Source: Vicia villosa (taxonomy: Eukaryota; Streptophyta; Magnoliopsida; Fabales; Fabaceae). From it: a DNA stretch of 64,000 nt. The stretch lies in contig NW_026705152.1 in assembly GCF_029867415.1 (NCBI RefSeq), positions 992,001 through 1,056,000 of the forward strand, given 5' to 3'. The notes below the pieces were generated by a model. That model was not told where the DNA came from, searched no databases, and saw only the letters and a program-made list of their open reading frames with translations. Both the position numbers and the translations under genes were made by a program. Of this stretch, positions 54,396-64,000 are shown piece after piece (the first letter of the stretch is position 1; each line of letters starts with the position of its first letter).

Positions 54396-57300
54396 TGTCA
54401 TACCCCAATTTTTGACCCTAAGATCCTATATCATTCATATCCCAATCACTAATCAAGAGCTTCACTTGGAAGTTTGTTTGTGGTGTTGCACTCACCTCAT
54501 CAATGAGAGGGACCATCAAGCACCAATGATTGTTTACCTTGTATGCATATTATACTAACCCAAATACCAAAAATATTGCTTTGTTTCTTTGTAGGCTTTT
54601 GTTTTGTAGGTACCAAGCCAAGACATGCAATAAGCAAGGCATTTTTCACATTTTTGACTGATGAAATCGATTTCCCTACTGGGTAAATCGATTTCCCTGC
54701 AGCAATCTTCAACAAAATCACATTCTGGACAGCATGAAATCGATTTCCCTCCTGGGTAAATCGATTTCCCTAGTGTATTTTGCGCCAAATTCTCTTCTGG
54801 AACAGAGTGAAATCGATTTCACTCCTGGGGAAATCGATTTCCTTCAGGCGAAATTCAAAAAAAATAGAGAGGGAAGCTTGATTTGATCTTGGCACCTATT
54901 TTCTTTGACCATCTTTGTCATTTCACCAATTTTCCACCTCATCAAAATAATTCTCTTCATTAAACCCACTTAAACCCCATTTTACCACTTTTTACCATTT
55001 AATTGCCACTTTAATCACCAATTAAACACAAGCTAATTACCAAATGCAAAAAGACCAAATTGCCACTACTCTTGCTCCAACTCTATAAATAGAGCCCTCT
55101 ACTCTCTCATTTCTCAAGCTTTGAGAGCCAAAAAACCTCTTGCAATTTCTCTCCTCATTCTTACCAAATTCACCAAAGCTCTTCATTCTTTCATAAAGTT
55201 TGTGAGTTACATCTTGAACCTCACAAACTTTGAGCTAAACCACCATCCATTTCACTCTTTTTTCTTTAATTGTTGAGAGATCAAGATTTGTGTTGGTGAT
55301 TCTTGAAGTAGATCCAAGTTTTGTTCAAGATTTGGTAAATTTTCTTCATCCTTTTTGTATATCATGATGTAGATCTTTGTTGCTTGTGTGTGATGCATCT
55401 TTGATGCTATATTGGTGCTATTTGATGGTGATTTGATGGAAAATTCGTGCTCCAATTGGTGTTTGATCATAAGGTGTTTGTACATTTGTTCAAGTCAAGT
55501 TTTATGCCTCTAAATGCTGTTTTTGCTGAAATTTGCACTGGTCAAATCGATTTCCTTAAGGCTCAAATCGATTTCATGCTGTACGTAACTTGTTTTTTTT
55601 TGAAAACTGCCTTATGGAAATCGATTTCCCTCTGCATGAAATCGATTTCCTGCTGGCAGAATGTGTTTTTTTGCCTTTTTTATGCTTGTTTTGGCTTCCT
55701 ACTTCCTCCATTTCATTAATATCATTGGATCTAGGATGTTGATAGGTTTGAAATGACCTAATCCATAATATTAGATGAATGATATTAATGATAGTGTGAG
55801 TTGATCATCTTTTGTGAATTTTATTCTTCTTCCTCCATTTCATTAATATCATTGGATCTAGGATGTTGATAGGTTTGAAAGAACCAAATCCATAATATTA
55901 GATGAATGATATTAATGATAGTGTGAGTTGATTATCTTTATGCATTTTATCTTCTTCTTCTCCTTTTTTTCTTTTGATCGATGAAAGTCTTAATACTTTG
56001 AGAATTCTTATGGATTCTTAGTGAAGACTAGATCGTTACCTATTTTCTTTTCGTGCGGTATTGCTTTCGGAAGGCGATCTACATATCGCTCTTCTCGCAT
56101 ACATTAGCACATAAAGTTTTGACCGGCCTCGTTGTAGGGTGATTTCTACATAAATCACTTGGCGATCTGCTTAACATAGCGCAATATTTCGTGTCCCGAA
56201 TAAAAAAGATCAAATGTGGAAGAGAATTGTATGCGGTTGATTTAAGACTTGTGGAGGTTTTTATCGTGTAGTCGCTATGATTTTATCAAGCTTCTGATAA
56301 GCCCCATTGACTTTAAATCCGAGTACATCATTCACTCACCATAGATCTTCCTACTAACTTTGATAACAGACTTGACAAGTTTCAAGATGGTTATCTTTAA
56401 CATTTAACAACTAACTTTAATTTCCGCACCTTTACTATATCGCTCTTTATATTACCGCTCTTTATATTTCTCGCTTTATCGCTTTACTTTATCATTTCAT
56501 CATATTTACTTTCCATCATTTTTCTTTTGTCCACTTGGACCATACTCTACTTTTCTTGCAAAAACACTAATAAATAACAAAAATCTAAAAAATACATAAT
56601 GTTCTCTTTGGACTATCGGTTACTATCCCTAGCATTGTGGAGATTCGGACTTATGGACCTAGTACCCCTGGACTCATTCTATTACTATCCTGTGATTGCT
56701 CTGTTTGTCTGGCATTGTTCTGTTGTATGTTTATGTGTGCAGGTATTTCCTTGAAAGCCCTTGATGGTTAATTCCAAGGCATTGATATAAGGATTTTACC
56801 CAAAAACAGCCGTTACTCTGCCCGATTTTCGTCAGAATTTTAATGTGCTTAATGCGAAGTGGTGGTAAGATAATATGTTCATCTGGATCCCCAAGTGTTA
56901 AATGTGATGGTTTAGTATTGATATTCCAAAGGATGGGAAATCTACCTTGACTCATAATGTCAAGTGTTGGCTTCTTATTTCGGTTAGACCGTTTCTTTCC
57001 TTAGCTTTTATTTTACGCAATAGGATAGCCTCTTCATCTCCTCCCATTCTTAAATTTTCAAAATCTTCTCCCTTTTTCAAAAACCTTCTTATGTTTGCAA
57101 TCATTTTCAAAACGTTTTCTTTAAAAATATCTTTTGCCCTTAGTGGCTTTTTTCTTTAAAGTTTAGACACCGTTAACTGTCGAAACGAGTGGTTATACCC
57201 CACGATTTTGAAATTGATTGATATAATGAGATCTTTTCCGCGTGAGAGAGCTAGTGGCATACTCGTTGATTTTATCCGAGTTGGAGCCCTTCTTTCATTT

Positions 57301-57760
57301 GCGATGCAAAGAACTCGTTTGTTCTCATGCTCAAGATCAATGGCTGAGTATTTCTCTCCGACGACGATAAAGTGTTTATTCGTTTTAAAAAACGTTTTTC
57401 CCTTTAAGCGGAACTACATTAGCTCTGACTTCTCCATTGCACCAAGGAGGTATGTAGGCACAAAGCTTAACGCTTTTCCGAGCTTATTTTAAAAATAAAA
57501 CAAACCCTTTTTTAGCACACACGACACAGATTTTCAAAAAGGTTTCTGTGGAATACCACAGATATGAGGGGTGCTTTAAACCTTCCCCTCATATAATCAA
57601 CACCCGTACCTGAGATCTCTTTCTTGTTTTAAAAACAAAACTTTGGGTTTTTCGTTCTTTTCCCTTTTCCTTTGAAAAAATAAAGCGCGGTGGCGATTTC
57701 AAAACGGAATATTGATTCGAGTCAATTCCATGGCTTCGATATCAGATTTTCCCCGCTACA
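54396..57760 (+). repeat. Element F 3' LTR
   Basis: 3365 bp, nearly identical to 38924-42288. TATA box at 55084-55091; palindrome array from about 54663. The AATAG duplication follows at 57761-57765. Confidence 0.95.
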
Positions 57761-60157
57761 AATAGGTATAAAGTGTGCCGACTTCGTAAGCCTATCAACA
57801 ATCACCCAAATTGAATCAAATCCTCTCAAGGTATTAGGCAATCCCGTTACAAAGTCCATCGAAATGCTATCCCATTTCCATTCTGGAACTTCTAACGGTT
57901 GCATCAATCCTGCAGGCTTCTGGTGTTCGATCTTTGACTTCTGACAAGTCAAACAAGCATACACAAACTGTGCCACATCACGTTTCATACCGAGCCACCA
58001 AAACAAACCCTTCAAGTCTTGATACATCTTTGTAGCTCCTGGATGAATACTCAATTTGCTTCTATGACTCTCTTCAAGAATTGCCTTCTTAATCTCTTCA
58101 TCATCGGGAATGCAAATACGATCTCGGAATCTCAACACACCACGTGCATCTAACTTGAAATCACCATTCTCAAGTCGATCGCTTCCCACCATCAAATCCA
58201 CCAACTTCACATCTAGCTTCTGAGTCTCTCTAATATTGTCAAGGAAGTCATTATTAATCTTCAACATTCCCAACATAACACTATGCGGTGTCACTTCGCA
58301 AACCAAACTCAAGTCTCGGAACTGCTCAATCAACTCCAACTCTTTAACCATCATAGCCGACATATGCAAAGTCTTTCGGCTCAAAGCATCAGCCACAACA
58401 TTAGCCTTTCCGGGATGATAGTTCAAACCGAAATCATAATCCTTCAACAATTCAAGCCACCTTCGCTGCCTCATATTCAACTCTTTCTGATCAAAAAGGT
58501 ACTTCAAACTCTTATGATCGCTAAACACTTCAAATCTAGAACCATAAAGATAATGTCTCCAAATCTTTAACACAAAGACCACTGCAGCCAACTCAAGATC
58601 ATGCATAGGATAATTCTTTTCATGGATTCTCAACTGCCTAGACGCATAAGCAACCACTTTACCATTCTGCATAAGTACACCACCTAACCCCATCAAGCAA
58701 GCATCATAGTACACAACAAAAGGCTCTCCTGAATTAGGCAAAGTCAAAATTGGAGCCGACGTCAATCTCTTCTTCAACTCATTGAAACTTTCTTCACATT
58801 GAACGTCCCACACAAACGCCTTTCCTTTGCAAGTCAATCTCGTCATTGGAAGTGCCAACTTGGAAAATCCTTCGATAAACCGTCTATAGTAACCCGCTAA
58901 ACCCAAGAAGCTTCTAATCTCAGTAGCTGACTTCGGAGTCTCCCATTGTAACACAGCATCAACTTTAGAAGGGTCCACGGCAATTCCACTACCAGAAATA
59001 ACATGACCAAGGAAACTATTTTCATGCAACCAAAATTCACACTTAGACAACTTGGCATACAACTGCTTCTCTTTCAGAACTTGTAACACAATTCTCAAAT
59101 GCTCTTCATGCTCTCCTTCAGATTTAGAGTAGATAAGAATGTCATAAATGAATACCACCACAAACCGATCCAAGTAAGTATGAAAAATACGGTTCATGTA
59201 CTCCATGAATACTCCTGGCGCATTAGTAACACCGAAGGGCATCACCGAATACTCGTAGTGTCCATACCGAGTCCTGAACGCGGTCTTCTGAATATCGTCT
59301 TCTTTTACTCTAATCTGGTGATATTCGGACCTCAAATCAATCTTAGAAAACACACTAGCACCCACCAATTGATCCATCAAGTCGTCAATTCTTGGAAGTG
59401 GATACTTGTTCTTTATCGTCACTTTATTCAACTGCCGATAATCAACACAAAGTCTCATACTTCCATCTTTCTTCTTTACAAGCAATACGGGTGCTCCCCA
59501 CGGTGATACACTTGGTCTTACAAAATTTTTCTCAAGCAATTCTTCTAATTGCTTCTTCAATTCAGATAACTCTGATGAAGACATCCTGTACGGTGCCATA
59601 GAAACAGGTCTGGTACCAGGTACAAGATCAATCGTAAACTCAACTTCTCTTTCAGGAGGTACATCAGGAATGTCATCAGGAAACACTTTAGAAAATTCTC
59701 TCACCACCTTTAACTCATCAATTCGAACTTGATTCTCAAAAGACAAGGACGCCATCAATGAGAACATTTGCGCTTCATCTTGCATCAGTTGCTTCAATTG
59801 CTTACCAGTCAACAAACCAACTCCTTCTTCTTCGAGAGAAGAAAATCTCACCGTGTTGTTAAAACAATTGATATGAACGTAGTTGCATTTCAACCAATTC
59901 ATACCCAAAACCACATCCAAACCAACAAGCGGTAAACACGCAAAGTCAACAACAAAGTCCCTATCAAAGATTGACAGAGGACAATCCAAACACATTAGAG
60001 AAGTAGTCACTATTCCCTTAGCGGGGAGTTCGACAACCATTTCTCCATTCATAGCAGACAAAGTAAGGCACAATCTTTTCACACAATCAGCAACAATAAA
60101 ACAATGAGTGGCACCAGTATCAATAATAGTAATTAAAGGAATGCTATTAATGAACAA
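57761..60157 (-). pseudogene. Element E protease, RT, RNase H and integrase N-terminal half
   Basis: Minus frame from about 60157: protease [11 protein letters not shown] and [13 protein letters not shown] with [20 protein letters not shown], then [10 protein letters not shown] where Tekay RTs have FIDDIL, so the first catalytic Asp of the YxDD-type box is Tyr (codon at 59144-59146). RNase [38 protein letters not shown]. Integrase: [34 protein letters not shown], then interruption by element F at HFIPI. The ORF is otherwise unbroken, about 800 codons. It is out of frame with gag by one base near 60150. The changed RT active site alone should abolish polymerisation. Confidence 0.92.
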
Positions 60158-61167
60158 GTACCTCTAACAAGGCCATCCTCACTAGATGTCTGAGTTCCTG
60201 ACAAAGCGAACACTTTACCACCTACAATTGTCTTCTTTGGCTTCTGACACTGGCTATCAAAATTCCCCTCCGCACCATAGTTAAAACAAACAACATCCTT
60301 ATGCTTACAATCAGATGACATGTGTCCCGTCTTACCACAACGATAATACCTCTTCACATCAGCAGTACAAGCATTGCTCTTATGACCAGGTCGACCACAT
60401 TTGAAGCATATAATCCTAGCAGGAGCATCTCCCCCACTAGTCTTATGACCATGAGTAACTCTTTGCTTCCCTTTACCAGCATCATACGGTTTCTCGCGGC
60501 TTTGTTGATTCTTGCCCCTCTTCTCATTAATAACACGATAATGAGCATTGTTGTCCTCCTCATAAATCCGACAACTATCCACCAAATCAGCAAAAATACG
60601 GATCTTCTGGTAACTAACTGCTTTGTTGATTTCTGGACGCAACCCATTCTCAAACTTGATACACTTGGAAAACTCACCATTCGCACCACCATAGTATTGG
60701 TAAAACTTAGCCAGCTCACCAAACATATCAGAATACTCCACAACAGACTTGTTCCCTTGTTTCAGCTCAAGGAATTCAATCTCCTTCTTACCACGGACAT
60801 CCTCAGGAAAGTATTTTCTTAAGAACTCCATGCGAAACGCAATCCAAGTGATCTCCTCACCATGAGCCTCCAACCTCCTACGGGTCTCTAGCCACCAATC
60901 ATCTGCTTCCTTAGCCAGCATATGAGTGCCATATCTAACCTTCTGTGCAGGAGTGCAATCCATAACACGGAAGATTCGCTCGATCTCCTTCAATCAATCA
61001 AGAGCACCATCAGGGTCATGCGTACCCTTGAACACCGGCGGATTCTCCCTCTGGAAAGTCGCCAAACTACGAGATCCTGCATTCTCGTCACCATTAGGTT
61101 GGTTCTGCATAGCATGAGCCATCGCTTCCAAAGCAGCAGCTATCGCAGCGTCATTCCTCCCAGCCAT
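60133..61167 (-). pseudogene. Element E gag, one stop, degenerate second and third zinc knuckles
   Basis: ATG at 61167 (MAGRND) gives a Tekay-type gag N-terminus with Ala-rich helix and ENPPVFKGTHDPDGALD. A TGA at 60994-60996 sits where a conserved Trp is expected; the frame continues with LKEIERIFRVMDC, LAKEADDWW and FLRKYFPEDVRGKKEIEFLE. Three knuckles follow: CFKCGRPGHKSNAC is intact; in the second the first Cys is Tyr (YRCGKTGH...C); in the third a Cys is Tyr and the His is Asn (CFNYGAEGN...C). The frame ends at 60133, one base out of phase with protease. Confidence 0.88.
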
Positions 61168-61262
61168 AGCGTCACTACAACACAAAAACAATCAGCACAA
61201 ACAACAATACATGATTGTTAGACTACACTACGACTCTACACTTGGCCGGACAAGACCGACCT

Positions 61263-61274
61263 GCTCTGATACCA
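61263..61274 (-). promoter_or_regulatory. Element E primer binding site (tRNA-iMet)
   Basis: Minus strand TGGTATCAGAGC, four bases inside the right LTR start at 61279. Matches the usual initiator tRNA-Met site. Confidence 0.85.
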
Positions 61275-61278
61275 CTAA

Positions 61279-62335
61279 TGTAACACCCCAATTCTACCCG
61301 CGGGATTTAAATGAAATCGGAGTATAAAAATTTACAAATGAAACAATTGAGGTATCACATATTCATTCACTAAGACAATCAACTCGTCGCATAAAGCGGA
61401 TACATAGCATTCATAGAGTACGGAAGAACCGACAAGCATCAAATAATAGTATTTAACATAAAACAACTTCCATAGAATTGCAACGGAAACTCAAAAATTT
61501 GTTCAAAGATTCATAGCATCATAATTCAACAATTAACACAATTAAAGTGGCAATCTCCAAAAGACAACTCAAGTATTTGTCAAAACATAATAAATCAAAA
61601 GCAAGTAAATTAACACGTTCGTCCCCCCGAGTGCTACGTATCAGAGCGACAACGACTCAAGACCAACTCGGCTAACCTCCTCTCAATGTGAATCACCTGC
61701 ACGTTACCAATATAAAGGCAACGGCGAAACAAAGAAAGGGTGAGATATCAATTCATATAATTGAGCGCATGATAAATTATATATCAGAAATTAGACATAT
61801 TCGGTTAATCGCATTCACAAGTATCGATATCCTCATATTATTCACCAAGTCGTTAATTCACAATTCAAATACCTCTGTCATATAATAAGTCACAAAAATA
61901 CAATCACAATATAGTCACAAAACGTCACAATGTATAAATCACATAAGACACATGGGACATGACTCATGTATATGCATGTGGTACCAATCGGAGCTTCAGC
62001 CCCCGTCACCAATTGTCATTTGGCCTGTCATGTTTGCCATAGTTTTCAGGCCGTCATGTTTGCCATAGTTTTCAGGCCGTCATGTTTGCCATAGTTTTCA
62101 GGCCGTCACAGAGTATATGCAAATGTATGTGACTCGATGAACCGAACATCACACAACATCATCATCATTTACTTCACAAAATATTCATCACAAGGCACAC
62201 GCCCATATCGCAATTATCATTATTAACTCAAGTAATAACACTCACACATTTTACGACAACATCACGTAAACAACGGAACAATTCCGGCAATTCATCAAAT
62301 CAACGAACGATGCCATTAGCAAAAGAATCACAAAG
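61279..62335 (-). repeat. Element E right (5') LTR, truncated
   Basis: Matches 35485-36541 closely, including the ATGCATGTGGTACCA block (61973-61987) and the 26-bp tandem units (about 62030-62105), then breaks off at CACAAAG (62335). About 1380 bp of LTR is missing and no TG...CA end or target site follows. Confidence 0.9.
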
Positions 62336-64000
62336 TTCCCAGAGCAGTCATTTCTCCATCTGGTACCTAATCGAGGATGCTCAAAGACAAGAAAGCTCAG
62401 GCAAAGGATCAATCAATACAAAGACTAGTCTCTAATACAATCATGGGGCTCAAAAACTTCACTTTTCTCATCTATGATTGATTAGACATCCAGTCATCTG
62501 AGTACAGGTTTACTCAGGTCACCAGACTAGGGTTTTGAACCTATCAAGGACTGAAATCAGGGATCACTTTTGGGAAACCCTAAAAAGCCCCAGAGGGTCA
62601 TTCAAAGACATCAATCATCTTCAAATAACTCATATGACAAGATCTACTGGACATCACACTTCAATTCAAAGTCTACAGTCATTATTTTCACATGGTCGAC
62701 AAATTAGGGTTTTGACCTAATTCACCAAGATAGTTGACTTCTGATCAGGGCATGAATCCAAAACTCAAGACATGATTTAAGGATCTCTACTACCTCCATA
62801 TAATCCATTTATATCATCCATTTGGGGAGAAGATCTTATTTCTACACAAAAGCCCAAAAAGCCACTTTGTCAGGAAAAAGTCAACTGTGAAGGATCATCA
62901 TTGACTTTTAAGGTTTTTGGTCAAAAAATGATTTTCAAAGATCAATATCATCAATATATGGATGTCAAAGTCATTTGGCCAAAGAAATTCAAAGAAATTC
63001 ATCAAGGAGCGAAAAGTCGGGAATTAGGGTTTTTGAAGGCATGGTGAGATCTCAAAATTTCACCTACACAACTCAAAAAACTTCCAACATGAAAGTTGTA
63101 GATCTTGCAAAATAAAACAACATCTTACAAAGGAACTTTTTTCAAAAGATCAACCATTTATGAAGTTTTGGAGATTTTGAAGTTTAGGTCATAAACACTT
63201 AGAAATTTTTCTAAGTGTTTTAACCTAGTTTTCTTCCAACTTTGGCCTCATTTTTCACAAATTTCCCAAAGGATTCTGAAGAAGACATAAACTAATGAAT
63301 TGAAGTAGATGTTTAGGGCTTTCCAAATTGTGTTCAACCTTCTCCAAATTCAATTTGAGCTAAGAGTTATGCTTGTTCAAAGTTGGCCTCATGAAGTAAA
63401 ATTATAGGTCATGTGCAAATTGGACTTTGCAAATTTTGTGCAAATAACCTCTCTTATGGATGCTACACGACCCATAACACATCTGAAACCATGCCATACA
63501 TCCATTTTCATCATTGCATAAGGATTAGAGAAGATTCCAAAAAACAAATGCATGTGATTATGTAATGATTGCATTTTTGAATTTATGACAAATTGGTGAT
63601 TCATCAAAGGAATCTTCTCCCAACCAATTGGAGCTCATTTCTGCAGCAATTTGGTCCCCTAAGATCAAGCAAAACCGATGGCTAGGGAGTGGTATCAAAG
63701 AGCTCATCATTGCACTTGGGATATTCTTTGAATTTCTTCATGGCTAAGAAACCCAAACTCTCCCATTAAGCAAGCTCACACTCTCACTCAGTACTGAACC
63801 AATTGCCTATAAATAGAGGCCTCATTCTCATTCAAAAAACACACCAAAGCAACCATATTACTTGCTTTCTCTTTCTCTCCTCTTGTTCATTGTTTTTCAA
63901 AGTTCTTTGGCAAGAAGAATCGATTTCTTCAAACCAAAGCTTATCTTTGGGAAGTGAACATTCTAACATCTCAAGGGAGGTCATTTGAGGTGATCCAAGC
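62336..64000 (+). repeat. LTR fragment, probably of another Ogre-type element
   Basis: No coding sequence. A TATA box (CCTATAAATAGAGGC, 63808-63815) is followed by a pyrimidine-rich leader, as in the LTR of element F, so this is read as U3/R of a plus-strand LTR continuing past the window. Its left end is not an LTR start. A perfect 10-bp inverted repeat (AAACACTTAG 63193-63202/CTAAGTGTTT 63211-63220) lies inside. The Ogre assignment is by general resemblance only. Confidence 0.5.
63808..63815 (+). promoter_or_regulatory. TATA box of right-hand LTR fragment
   Basis: TATAAATA in GCCTATAAATAGAGGCC, the same context as the TATA boxes of elements A, B and F. Confidence 0.65.

Larger units (their letters stand above)
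38924..57760 (+). mobile_element. Element F: full-length Ogre-type Ty3/gypsy retrotransposon, 18.8 kb
   Basis: Both LTRs are 3365 bp (38924-42288, 54396-57760), start TGTCATACCCC and end CGCTACA, with target duplication AATAG at 38919-38923 and 57761-57765. Contents in order: tRNA-Arg-type PBS, ORF1, gag-protease, a 265-bp intron, RT-RNase H-aRNH-integrase, a 2.6-kb repeat-rich 3' region, PPT. A separate ORF1, a pol intron between protease and RT, and dual RNase H define Ogre. I noticed only two LTR differences (near 41132/56604 and 42163/57635), so insertion is very recent. It is still probably non-functional because ORF1 and gag-pro each carry an apparent frameshift. Confidence 0.95.
35485..62335 (-). 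mobile_element. Element E: Tekay-like chromovirus, split by element F, right LTR truncated
   Basis: Minus orientation. Left (3') LTR 35485-37920, PPT 37921-37933, integrase/chromodomain to 38923, element F (38924-57760), integrase-RNase H-RT-protease 57761-60157, gag 60133-61167, PBS 61263-61274, right (5') LTR from 61279 but only to 62335. It is inserted in pol of element C; the possible left target site is GTAAT (35480-35484), not verifiable on the right. Lesions: stop in gag, gag/pol frameshift, changed RT active site, and the F insertion. Confidence 0.88.

Noticed and set aside
60322..60822. 166-residue plus-strand frame over element E gag
   Set aside because: Shadow of gag, whose zinc knuckles and core motifs lie on the minus strand.
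1..64000. A host protein-coding gene
   Set aside because: Every long frame is assignable to a retroelement or is a shadow or repeat artefact. The PMD gene is the nearest to host-type but lies within element G and is disrupted.

Overview
This window is plant nuclear repeat DNA: a stack of nested LTR retrotransposons with no convincing host gene, rRNA, tRNA or CRISPR array. An 18.8-kb Ogre-type element with a pol intron, a Sirevirus (SIRE/Maximus type), an Athila-related non-autonomous element and several Tekay-like chromoviruses together suggest a legume, probably tribe Fabeae (pea/vetch/lentil/grass pea). The species is an inference from element content; no host gene was available to test it.

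Layout, left to right. (1) Element G, 1-18134 (+): a Tat-clade Ty3/gypsy element entering from the left, with pol at 3-2441, two genes on the ANTISENSE strand of its 3' region (2660-2724 + 11556-12230, and 12831-16737) and a 3' LTR at 17183-18134. It is split by element A, 2725-11555 (+, TSD CATAT), a Sirevirus deletion derivative keeping intact gag and env-like ORFs but almost no pol. (2) An LTR remnant, 18135-18877. (3) A Ty1/copia RNase H relic, 18878-19301 (-). (4) Element C, 19302-35484 (-): a Tekay-like chromovirus cut by element B (21278-27784, +, TSD CCAAG, Athila-related non-autonomous), by element D (29345-34286, -, TSD CCAAC, 470-bp interior) and, at its protease/RT boundary, by element E. 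(5) Element E, 35485-62335 (-): another Tekay-like chromovirus, split inside integrase by element F and truncated in its right LTR. (6) Element F, 38924-57760 (+, TSD AATAG): an Ogre element with nearly identical 3365-bp LTRs, ORF1, gag-pro, a 265-bp intron, RT-RNH-aRNH-INT and a 2.6-kb structured 3' region. (7) Part of another LTR, probably Ogre-type, 62336-64000.

The most interesting signals are not in the pol genes. First, the antisense gene of element G reads as a five-exon plant-mobile-domain (PMD) gene: four short GT-AG introns each preserve reading phase, although exon 1 carries three stops. Second, the 3' region of Ogre element F has two arrays of predicted RNA/DNA hairpins with constant loops and changing stems that keep pairing (about 43 copies of one class, 3 of the other). 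Third, the Sirevirus LTR has a triplicated two-hairpin cassette with similar paired substitutions. Fourth, three unrelated LTR families (B, C, F) each carry clusters of CpG-centred palindromes; those in F come in five pairs whose centres are exactly 21 bp apart.

Inferred order of events: the copia relic and LTR remnant are oldest. C inserted into the copia relic; B, D and E inserted into C; F inserted into E. G inserted into the LTR remnant, then A inserted into G. A, B and F are young by LTR similarity, D clearly older. All alignments, hairpins and splice junctions were read by eye; no database search or folding program was run.
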